The position numbers and the translations under genes were made by a program. DNA of 23,668 nucleotides. It comes from an uncultured Clostridia bacterium (GTDB taxonomy: Bacteria; Bacillota; Clostridia; Peptostreptococcales; Anaerovoracaceae). Location: assembly GCA_934256595.1 (NCBI GenBank), contig CAKQOW010000038.1:1-23668 (forward strand). The letters run 5' to 3'. Below, one piece after another: positions 7,230-17,100 of this stretch (the first letter of the stretch is position 1; each line of letters begins with the position of its first letter). The notes under the pieces are model-generated. The model had not been told where the DNA came from. It did not search any database and was given only the letters and a program-made list of their open reading frames with translations.

Positions 7230-7931
7230 ATGAGCTATGTAAAATTTGAAGATGTCAAAAAGGTCTATCATATGGGAGAGGTATCAATAGAGGCCCTGCG
7301 CGATGCGACCTTTGAAATAGAAAAGGGCGAAATCTGCGTCATAACCGGAGCTTCCGGCGCAGGCAAAACAACTCTGCTCAATATACTCGGAGGTATGGAT
7401 ACTCTGACAGAGGGCAGGGTGTTTCTTGACGGCAGGGAAATCTCCGCGCTTTCGGAGCGGGATTTAACCTCCTACAGGCGCTATGACATAGGATTTGTAT
7501 TTCAGTTCTACAATCTGGTTCAGAACCTTACAGCGCTCGAAAACGTATCTCTTGCGGCTCAGATCTGCAATGAGCCTTTAGACAGCGCCCAGGTTCTAAA
7601 GCAGGTAGGGCTCGAAAACCGTATGGATAACTTCCCTGCCCAGCTTTCGGGCGGAGAGCAGCAGAGAGTTGCAATAGCGAGAGCTCTTGCCAAAAATCCC
7701 AAGCTGCTTCTGTGTGATGAACCTACAGGAGCCCTTGACTACAATACAGGCAAGGCAATACTGAAGCTGCTTCAGAACACCAGCCGGCAGACCGACATGA
7801 CCGTAGTTATAATTACTCATAATCTGGCTATAACTCCTATGGCAGACAGGGTTGTACGTGTCAAAAACGGCACCGTTTATTCCGTTGAAACAAACGAAAA
7901 TCCTGTTTCTGTAGATCTGATAGAATGGTAA
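7230..7931 (+). CDS. ABC transporter ATP-binding protein, MacB/LolD type
   Basis: The 233-residue ATPase has a complete nucleotide-binding domain: Walker A GASGAGKT (40-47), Q-loop Gln92, signature LSGGEQQRV (139-147), Walker B LLLCDE with catalytic Glu164, and H-loop His197. It matches the MacB/LolD/FtsE class, whose members power FtsX-like permeases that act by mechanotransmission rather than classical transport. The permease gene begins 4 bases after the stop. In clostridia such pairs can serve antimicrobial-peptide efflux or envelope functions; nothing here reveals the substrate. Confidence 0.93.
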   Translation: MSYVKFEDVKKVYHMGEVSIEALRDATFEIEKGEICVITGASGAGKTTLLNILGGMDTLTEGRVFLDGREISALSERDLTSYRRYDIGFVFQFYNLVQNLTALENVSLAAQICNEPLDSAQVLKQVGLENRMDNFPAQLSGGEQQRVAIARALAKNPKLLLCDEPTGALDYNTGKAILKLLQNTSRQTDMTVVIITHNLAITPMADRVVRVKNGTVYSVETNENPVSVDLIEW

Positions 7932-7935
7932 CAAA

Positions 7936-10884
7936 ATGCTTACAAAAATAACATTAAGAGAAATCAAAAACAGTCTGGGCAGATATCTTGCCATTCTCAT
8001 AATTGTTGCTCTGGGCACAGGTCTTTTTGCAGGACTCAAGGTCACAAGAGATGCCATGGTGGATACTCTTGATGAATATCTTACAGAGAGAAATCTTTAT
8101 GACTACCAGCTCATATCCACTCTGGGCTATGAGGCTAAGGACGTCGAGCGGATATCGTCTTTAGACAATGTCAATGCCGCCGAGGGCAGCATTTCCTATG
8201 ATGTGCTATGCAATGCAGGCGAAATGGATCAGGTTCTCAAGGCCTATTCCATTACCGAATCCGTAAACAAAGTCAAGCTCCTTGAGGGCAGAATGCCGAA
8301 GACTTCTGATGAATGTGTTGCGGACGGCAGGGTATACAGCACAGATGATATAGGCAAAACCATTGAGCTTTCGGCTGATAATTCAAAGGATACACTGGAC
8401 GCTTTTGCCCATCGCAAATACACGATAACGGGTCTTGTGTACTCGCCTCTTTATCTCAATTACGAGAGAGGCTCCACCACCCTCGGCAACGGCATAATCG
8501 AAGCCTACTTCTATATTCTTCCCGCAGGCTTTGACTCAGATATATACACCGAAATATATCTTACTCTTGACAAAAACGACCCGATATATTCAGATGAATA
8601 CGAAAACCATATAACTAAAGCAGAGGCAACTGTAACAGCTGCGGCAGAGGCGGCCTCACAGAGAAGATATGACGAAATAAAAAAAGAGGCTGACGACAAA
8701 ATAAAGGATGCGCAGAAAGAATACGATGACGGCTACAGCAGCTACCTCAAAGAAAAAAGCGATGCATATTCAAAGCTTGATTCCTCATACGATAAGCTCG
8801 TTTCCGGACAGAGCAAAATAGACTCATCGGAAAAAAAGCTTAACAAAACAATCAGCGAATTAAACAGCTCAAAAAAACAGATAAATGCGGGAATTGCTCA
8901 GATAGACCAGAAGCTGTCACAGCTTGAGGCCAACAGGGAGTATATGTCCGATGAGGAATATCAGACATCAAAACAGCAGCTTGACAGTAAGAAATCAGAG
9001 CTTACGGCTTCTTTGGCTAAAGTAAACGCAGGGCTCAAACAGGCAAATGCCGGCAAGGCAAAACTCGAAAAAGAAAAACAGACGATTTCTAAGGGCTGGG
9101 CCGAATACCGAAAAGGCAAAAACAAAGCGGACTCCTCTTTTGCAGACGCCAGATCAGAACTTGATGATGCCAAAGCAAAAATAGCTGACGGCAAAAAAGA
9201 GATAGCGGATATAAAGAAGCCTGAAACCTTTGTATTTACAAGAGATATAAATATAGGCTATGCGGGCTTTGAAAACGATGCAAATATCGTCAATGAAGTC
9301 GCAAAGGTTTTCCCTGTATTCTTTTTCCTTGTGGCAGCGCTGGTGTGTATCACCACAATGACAAGAATGGTTGACGAGCAGCGTACACAGATAGGAGTAC
9401 TCAAGGCCCTTGGCTACAGCAGCCGCTCCGTTATTTCAGAGTACCTGTTTTATTCGGGCAGCGCCGGTTTTCTCGGTACTTTAATCGGATATTTCAGCTG
9501 CTGCATCATATTCCCGGCTATAATATGGCGAGCCTACGGCATTATGTATGACTTCGGCTGCGACCTGTCCTACAGCTTCAATATTTCTCTCCTGCTTTAC
9601 TCTCTTGCGGGAGCGCTGATATGCTCTATGGGAGCCTGTCTTGCGGCGGGACTGAAAGATTTCAGGACTGCGCCGTCACAGCTTATGAGGCCTAAGGCGC
9701 CGCCTTCGGGCAAGAGGATACTTCTTGAAAGAATTACTCCGCTGTGGAGCAGAGTAAGCTTTTTATACAAGGTAACACTGCGAAACCTGTTCAGATACAA
9801 GAAACGTTTCTTTATGATGATACTGGGCATAAGCGGCTGCACTGCGCTGCTCATCGCGGGTTTCGGCATCAATGACACAGTTAAAAACATTGTGGGTTTT
9901 CAGTACAACGAAATCATAAAATATGATTACAGCATACACTTCAGCAAAGCCCTGAGTCATAAGCAGCAGCAGGCATTCACAGAGGATACGGATTCATCTG
10001 TTTCAGAGCTTAAATTCGTCCATGAGGAGGATGTTTCCTTTACTTCGGGCGAAGACGAAACAGCGCTTACACTTATCGCCTGCGGAGAGGAAAATTTCAG
10101 CAGCTTTGTTGACCTTCACGACAGCCGCAGCATTAAATTCCCCGGCACAGATAATGCCGTTATATGCACGAAGCTTGCAGACAGCTATGATATTTCCAAA
10201 GGGGACAGGATAAAGCTGTCTGATGATGATGGAAACGAAATAGAAGTTACGGTATCGGGTATATGCAAAAATTATGTTAACAACTATGTGTATATCTCCG
10301 ATGAAACATATACAGAGAAATTCGGCAAAGCCCCCGAATATACTACAGCCTATGCGATTTCCTCAGACAGATCGGAAAACGGCATCTACAGTTCTGCTGC
10401 CGCAGTTTCCGACAATGACGAGGTCCTCGGTACTTCAGTATGTATCGATATGGAGAACAGAATATGCAATATGATGGACAGCCTGAACGCCGTTATTGTT
10501 CTGATTGTTGCCGCTGCAGGCGCTCTTGCATTCATTGTACTCTATAATCTGACGAATATAAATATAACCGAGAGAGTCAGAGAAATAGCTACAATCAAGG
10601 TACTGGGATTTTATCCGAAAGAAACCTCGGCATATGTATTCAGAGAGAATTTCATCCTGACAGGCATCAGCGCAGCAGTCGGGCTTCTTCTCGGCAAGGT
10701 GCTGCTGGAATTTATAATCGGACAGATAAATGTATCTATGATTACCTTTGATGCAAGGATAACGCCTCTAAGCTACATATTGTCGGTAATTCTGACATTT
10801 GCATTTGCTGTAACAGTTAATATCGTAATGTACTACAGATTAAAAAAGATAGACATGATAGAATCACTTAAATCAGTGGAATAA
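7936..10884 (+). CDS. FtsX/MacB-like ABC permease with an extracytoplasmic coiled coil
   Basis: The 982-residue protein partners the ATPase upstream. TM1 is at about 17-37, followed by a large extracytoplasmic part. Residues ~238-425 are rich in Lys, Ser, Gln and Asp with heptad-like repeats (KKLNKTISELNSSKKQINAG, KANAGKAKLEKEK, DAKAKIADGKKEIADIKK), as expected for a long coiled coil. The first FtsX block has TMs near 458-478, 503-530 and 550-575. TM5 (~628-650) precedes a second extracytoplasmic domain (~655-845), and the second FtsX block has TMs near 850-872, 905-930 and 940-965. Both FtsX blocks contain the family pattern (QIGVLKALGYS; EIATIKVLGFYPKE). Only 4 bases separate it from the ATPase gene and its ribosome binding site is weak, so translation is probably coupled. 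Confidence 0.9.
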   Translation: MLTKITLREIKNSLGRYLAILIIVALGTGLFAGLKVTRDAMVDTLDEYLTERNLYDYQLISTLGYEAKDVERISSLDNVNAAEGSISYDVLCNAGEMDQVLKAYSITESVNKVKLLEGRMPKTSDECVADGRVYSTDDIGKTIELSADNSKDTLDAFAHRKYTITGLVYSPLYLNYERGSTTLGNGIIEAYFYILPAGFDSDIYTEIYLTLDKNDPIYSDEYENHITKAEATVTAAAEAASQRRYDEIKKEADDKIKDAQKEYDDGYSSYLKEKSDAYSKLDSSYDKLVSGQSKIDSSEKKLNKTISELNSSKKQINAGIAQIDQKLSQLEANREYMSDEEYQTSKQQLDSKKSELTASLAKVNAGLKQANAGKAKLEKEKQTISKGWAEYRKGKNKADSSFADARSELDDAKAKIADGKKEIADIKKPETFVFTRDINIGYAGFENDANIVNEVAKVFPVFFFLVAALVCITTMTRMVDEQRTQIGVLKALGYSSRSVISEYLFYSGSAGFLGTLIGYFSCCIIFPAIIWRAYGIMYDFGCDLSYSFNISLLLYSLAGALICSMGACLAAGLKDFRTAPSQLMRPKAPPSGKRILLERITPLWSRVSFLYKVTLRNLFRYKKRFFMMILGISGCTALLIAGFGINDTVKNIVGFQYNEIIKYDYSIHFSKALSHKQQQAFTEDTDSSVSELKFVHEEDVSFTSGEDETALTLIACGEENFSSFVDLHDSRSIKFPGTDNAVICTKLADSYDISKGDRIKLSDDDGNEIEVTVSGICKNYVNNYVYISDETYTEKFGKAPEYTTAYAISSDRSENGIYSSAAAVSDNDEVLGTSVCIDMENRICNMMDSLNAVIVLIVAAAGALAFIVLYNLTNINITERVREIATIKVLGFYPKETSAYVFRENFILTGISAAVGLLLGKVLLEFIIGQINVSMITFDARITPLSYILSVILTFAFAVTVNIVMYYRLKKIDMIESLKSVE

Positions 10885-10894
10885 CAGGATTACT

Positions 10895-10937
10895 AAACAG
10901 GTTGTCGCATACCGTCAGGCGACAACCTGTTTTTATG
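10895..10937 (+). terminator. Strong terminator of the ABC operon
   Basis: AAACAGGTTGTCGC (10895-10908) pairs perfectly with GCGACAACCTGTTT (10919-10932) around a 10-base loop, followed by T bases. It starts 11 bases after the permease stop. Confidence 0.9.
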
Positions 10938-10984
10938 TACGCTTATGCAGGGAATATAACTCAGGTGCCGGAATTTCAGCACAT

Positions 10985-11033
10985 AAAAAACAGAGTATGC
11001 AAGCTTAGAACGAATGCTGTACATACTCTGTTT
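10985..11033 (-). terminator. Terminator of the giant secreted-protein gene
   Basis: On the minus strand AAACAGAGTATG (11022-11033) pairs with CATACTCTGTTT (10988-10999) and runs into TTTTTT (10985-10990). It lies about 115 bases after the stop of the giant gene; the bases between (11034-11147) show no gene. Confidence 0.8.
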
Positions 11034-11147
11034 CAGTTTTTGCTAAAGTCTGTCCGCTTTACCGGAGCAGCTTACCTGTCTGAATATCATCTTCTGCGCC
11101 TTTTTGTTTGTTTCCGGCACTTCAGATAACATTCCTGTCAGTGATTC

Positions 11148-14100
11148 TTATTTGATCTTCTTTGATGTGATATTTGACCACTTCGTGTAATACTTATTTC
11201 CATCAACAGTTCTGATACCTCTTACTTTGTAATAGTAAGTCTTTCCGGATTTCAGTTTTTTGCTGTCTGTCCAGCTGAGGGATACCGGTTTCTTTGTTGT
11301 AAATACTTTTGTATACTTACCTGATTTTGAAGTTTTGCGATAAACCTCATACGCATCCACCTTGTATCCTTTTGACTTCTTCCATGAAAGCTTTATTTTT
11401 TTCTTCGAAGCTGTTGATGACAGTTTTACAGTAGTTTTCTTCACTCCCGAAATAAGCTTCTGGTTTTTTTCGTACTCGTCTACCTTAGACTTTTCAGCCA
11501 GCGCATAAACGGAGAAATGATCTGTTTCAAAGCTGTAGTACTTTGTTTCAGTTTCTTTGCCGTTTTTGTCAGCAGATTTCTTTGTGATAATCTTTCCGTC
11601 GAATCTCTCAATCCTGTCTTTTTCTCCGATATATACTGCAACCAGTTCTCTGCCTAACAGAGTATTAGGGATTTCAAGAGTAATTTCCACTCTGCTGTCA
11701 CCAAAGTCAGTTATAGCTTCTTTGTCTGCAAGCAGTTTTACTGAGATTACATAAGCTGTCTTTCCTATGATGTGGCTGTAGTCCTTATCCTTTTCGATTT
11801 TTAACTGAAGCTTCAGCGACTTGGCCTTGCCCTGCTGTTTTTCAACAGCCTTCAGCGCATCTTTATTAAATTTCACAAAGCCAACCGGAGTTTCAACAGC
11901 AACCGCTGCATTTGTTTTGCTTATAATCTCGTTTAGAAGCTTAACATCAAGGTTAACATTGATTATATCCGAAAGCTTTTCTGTTTCGTCATTCAGCTCG
12001 TCATTGGTAATGATAATAGTATCAGCGTTTTTGTCAATTGCTTTCTCTATCAGAGCTTTCTTCTGTTCATCGCTGAGCTGAAGTTCAGCTGACTTCTCAT
12101 CCTTGCTCTTGAGAGTCTCTGCTTTTACAATAATCTGTGTGATTTTCTGACCATCGCTGTCAACAGTGTCCTCTACAATAATCTTATTGTCATCCTCTTC
12201 CGGCTTCTGTTCAGGTGGTACAGGCGCTACGCCGCCTCCTCCACCGCTTGGAATTGGTGCAAATACTGAGTTGTCAATAGTAAAGTCATTCTGTATATTG
12301 TTTATTTTAACTGTTGCTGTTCTATCATTATTAATAACAACTTCTGCGCCTGATAATTTGTCTTTATCAATCTGATAACCACTCTTTGGCGCAAGTTTAA
12401 AGGTAACCTCCGCACCTTTACGAACCTTATCAGCAGGTTGACCGTCAGCTGCAGGGACAGCTGAGATATCGCTGATTGTACCATTGCTACTGCTATTAAT
12501 GATTGTTACAAGTTCATCAACACAGTCATTAAGGTTAATATCAATATCCGCATTAACACCTCTCAGCACAACCGTATAACCACCTGCTGCATATGTTACA
12601 GGATCTAAACTCCAATTGCTGTTTGTGAAAACTTTTTCAAGTGACTCTGCCGATGTTGCATAACCGTCTTTTGGCTTAATAGTCAGTTTAACTGTTCCGC
12701 CGTTTCTTACAGCAAGAGCTTCAGTCTGTCCTGTTACAGATGTCTTTTCTGCAACCGTTACATCTGCTTTGCTTCCATCGTTAACAGCAATCCTCTTATA
12801 TTCTGCATCTCTGAAATATACTTTAACAGTTTTTTCTCCACTGAATGCAGGTATTTCATAGTTTTCATCTACCATTGGAAGCCCATAGTTATCATTTACA
12901 GTTTCTCCATTAATGGTCCAATAGTCTACCATCTTTCCACTATCAGGCGTTGCAGTAAATGAAAGCTTTGTACCGCCTGGAATCAGCTTCCCGCTTTCAG
13001 TTGCTGTTCCGTCCGCCTCAGCGCTCACACTTCCGCCATTCTCGGCATTAAAGTAAAGCGTATAATATACCATGGCATTAAAGACAACTTTCATAGATAT
13101 GTTTTTCTTGCCTATTCGGATTGAACCATCAGGATAGCTTATAGCCGGATCAGTGATTATTACAGGCTGAAGGCTATCGTCTGTATCATTGTCGAATACC
13201 CACTGTTCCACCATACTTCCGGCATTTGGCGCCGCCTCAAAGCTGACGGTCTCTCCCTCATATACAATAATGTCATTACCAGCCTTAGTAATTTCGTCGC
13301 CGGAAACAGGTTCTCCGTAAATATCATATACCGTATAGTTTAAAACGCCTCGTGAAGCCGGCGAACTGTCAATCTTCACTGTTCTTGCTTCGTTCGCTCT
13401 AAATACTGCTTTCATATCTATCTGAGCATTTAATTCTTCAACTGTATATACTTCTTCACCGGCAACATACTGATAATTCTCACCCTCTTTAGCTTCCCAG
13501 TGGTCAAATACATATCCTCTGGAGGCTCTCGGAGTTAATACAACCCGGCTGCCGCCATCAAGCTCTGCGTCTGAAGTCACTTCCTCATTATTTGCCTTAA
13601 TACTTACGCTGCCGTTCATATCAGCAACTGCCTTAACAGAGAATTTCAGCAATTCTGCCTCAAGACTTAAATTAGTATCTTCCGTTAATTTAAAGTTGCA
13701 GATACCCTGTTCATCGGCCTCTAAAGTCTCACCATTCTTTTGTATTTTTGCTCCGTCTTTTGCCTGATATCCGGCTTTCGGCTGAACATAAATCTGCGTA
13801 TCTCCTGTCACCTTATCACCGGTTTTAATGTATGTTTTCACTGGTTGTCCGCTTTCAGCGGTGTCAGCCATATAATATGCGCTCACATATTGATCAAGAG
13901 TAACCGCATACTTGTCACGAATGAATACAGCTTTCAGCGTTTTTGTATCAGTTCCCATTGTAACAAAAACTGTGTTTGTTCTGTCAGAATTTGTCGTACC
14001 ATCAGCAAATTCTTTGCTGCCTGTGCTTGTAATCTCCCAATACTTAAACGAATAACCGATCTCCGGTGTTGCTTTGAATTCAAACATTGCACCGGGACTT

Positions 14101-17100
14101 ACAACTCCTCCCGAGGTAAAGTTCGGTACAGTAACACACTCAATCGTACCACCCTTTTGCGGTAGAGTATAAAGCTTTGTACTCTTTATCTTATATGATA
14201 CTGTTATAGTTGTATTCTTGGCATCCATCTCATGTGCCAGAATGTTAGGATTCTGGCCCTGCTGAATCATAGAATCGGCAGTCGTTTCTGTTTTATCTGT
14301 TGTCCCATTAGCCTCTTTAGTTGTAATTTGCCACTTGTCAACCTCATACCCGGAATTCGGTAAAGCAAAAATCTGTACTTTAGTTCCTCTTGTGAACTGT
14401 CCCTTCGCAACGCCGTTTGCTTCTGCAATGGCAACCGTACCCGCAGTTTTTAATTCTCCGCTTTCTTCAAACAGAGCAGCAATCGCCTCCAGCTCATATT
14501 TCTGACCGACAATTGTATATATTCCGCTGATAAAGGCAACTTCATAGTTTGCTCTCTGCTGCTTTATTGTGTCATCCTCAGTATCGCTATAGCAAGGAAC
14601 TACAGTATAGTTTCCCGGAAGCATACCGTTAACAAGCTTGCCCTCATTTGGATTTATGCTTCCTTCTGTGCTTTCATTTACCGGTTTCCCTGCCGTATTG
14701 TATGCCTTGTATGTGATTCCCAGCGCCGTTACAAAGTTTTCAGATACTTCTGGTGTCTGGTCATTACTGTCTTTGGTTACAGTAAATTTCGGAGTGTTAG
14801 TATCAACTTCGCTCTCACCGATATTGTCTGTTCTATCAGCAGTTACAACAAGAAGTTTTTTCTCTACAGTAAATCTAACCTCCGCTACAGGCTCTGTCTG
14901 TACAGCGTTACCATCATCCTTTAGATAAGCGTATATAATATATTTGCCTACATCTAAGTTTTCGGCAGTTATAGGAACTGTGCCGATTTCTTCCTTGTTA
15001 TTTACGGTGGTTATTCGATAAGTCTTATACTCAACTTTGCTCTCATCTACATCGTTTACCTCTGTTTTATTATTACTGCCTAGTTTTGCTTCACGAAGAA
15101 CCGGAGTAATACTATCTTCATAAATAAATCTAGTTGCAGAAGTGTTAGACGCATTCATCAGATCTAGCAGATAGTTTTGTCCGCTTCCAATGCAAACCGT
15201 TTGGGCTTCAGAGCTCATATCCTTGAAAACTTTGTCGCCGCTATAATAGTATTTCACAGTATAAGCACCTTCCGGAAGCCCTGTCTGCGTTGATTTTGCT
15301 GTTGCATACAGCTTGTTTTCCCCATCAAATGTTTTGGCTGCTGCTTCTTTTTTCAGCGGAACCGTCTCTTCATATTTGCAGTCCTTCCCTTCAAATGTAA
15401 AGGTTACAGTCCCCGACGGTGCAGTTGAATTGCCCTTGTTTCCGGAATAAAGTTCTACTGAAGCTTCAATACCTTTTGCATCATTCGTCTGCTGCGCAGT
15501 CAGTATTCCTTTTGAGTCACGTTTGGTATATCTTGTTTCAAAGCTGTCTGTATAAGCTGAAATTGCAAATTCCTTCTGTGATGTAGCATCAAAATAAATA
15601 ACATTTGCAAGACATCTGTATATACCGTTATCTGTTGCAGAGGCATTTGTGATTTTCAGTGTGTTAGTTTTATTGGATAAATTTTTCCACTTTCCGTCTG
15701 AATATCTCTGCCACTGATACGAAATACTGTTGTACTTATCGGCATCTACAGTAGAAACAGTTACTTTGCCCTCAGAATCCGGATAAATCGGAAGTCTGCC
15801 ATCACTATCTAAACCGTCAAGAGTCAGGTCAGGATAGCCCATTGTAGTTTTAGTTCTGCATACCAAAGGCTCACTGTAAATACTTACTTTAGGTCTATTA
15901 TTAGATTCTGTCTGAATCTGATATTTGTACTCCGTATATGGGCTCAATCCCGTATCAGTAAAGGAAAACTCATATTTGCCCTCGCTTTGGTTTAACTTGC
16001 CTGTACTAAACGGCACATATTCTAAACGCTGGCTGCCGCTTCCATCAGGAAACTCATGATATTTATAAATCTGGAAACCCGCTACCGGATAATCCTTATC
16101 GTATGACCATTTCAGAGTTACCGATTTGTCTGTAGTCTCAGCTACATCCTGCTCAAAATCCTCAGGCAGGCCTTTAGGCTGCGCCACATCTGAAACCACA
16201 TAACTTACAACAGGGAATTCCATTTTAGAATCTTTATACTTATAACTGAAAATTCTCCAGTTCATAGCATACCCATAAGCCTCTGCCTCTACCGGCATGG
16301 CCTGCAGTTCTCCTGAGAAGGAGCTGCCCTCTGTAGATATGCTTACCTTGCCTCCGCTGCCTTCAAATCCCGCTACTATTCCGACGGTAACACCTCCGGC
16401 GCCTGCTCCGGCTTTGGCTTCAATCGAACGCTCATACGAATATACATTGCTTTTTGATTTTGTCATTGCGATTTCCTGCGAAATCGCATCTCCGCCGTCT
16501 TTAGATGTGTAACCTACGGAAGCCGGAGTGCCGTTGTACTCCGCAATTACCGAATATCCTTTTGTACTGCTAGGATACGTTGACGGATCTCCTATTTTGT
16601 GCTTCAGAACAGTATCTGCGACAGTCGGCAGTATGCTGTAATCCTTTGCAATTGTTTCATATTCACTTAAATCGAGCAGTTTTATGCTCGCTTCGTGCGG
16701 AATATTTACTTCCGTAATTACCTTTTTATAATTACCTTTTGCATCAGGTACGTAGGATTCATACTTATATATCTCCATTGGTATAGAGTAGAGTGCTACT
16801 TTATTTTCCCCCGATGTTGCGCTGTAGGAAACTGTCTGTTCAATCTCAGAGGTTTTTTCTGTTTCCCATGTGAAACCGCTTTTTACTACTGTTTCTGCTT
16901 CTACCTGACCTATCTTTACTCCAAATACTGAGATTTCCTGTTCGAAGGATACATATGCGCCCACAGAAATAGTTGTTGAGCCCTGTGAGCCAGTGCCTTT
17001 ACCTGTAGAAGTAGCATAGCTGGTTGTAGACTCCGCATAGTTTCCGGAAAGATCGTCCCTGTTTAAAAGGTCTTTGAAATATGGCGGTGAAGCCAGTACT

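Noticed and set aside
10902..11129. 75-codon plus-strand ORF between the ABC operon and the giant gene
   Set aside because: It starts inside the strong terminator, has no ribosome binding site, and spans the giant gene's terminator.
11557..12375. Antisense ORFs opposite the giant gene
   Set aside because: They are Ser/Leu-rich complements of the Lys/Glu-rich coding strand and lack start signals; the same holds for antisense ORFs over the atp genes.
12290..14500. Repetitive region as a DNA-level tandem repeat or CRISPR-like array
   Set aside because: The similarity is between diverged protein domains only; no exact nucleotide repeats or regular spacers are visible.
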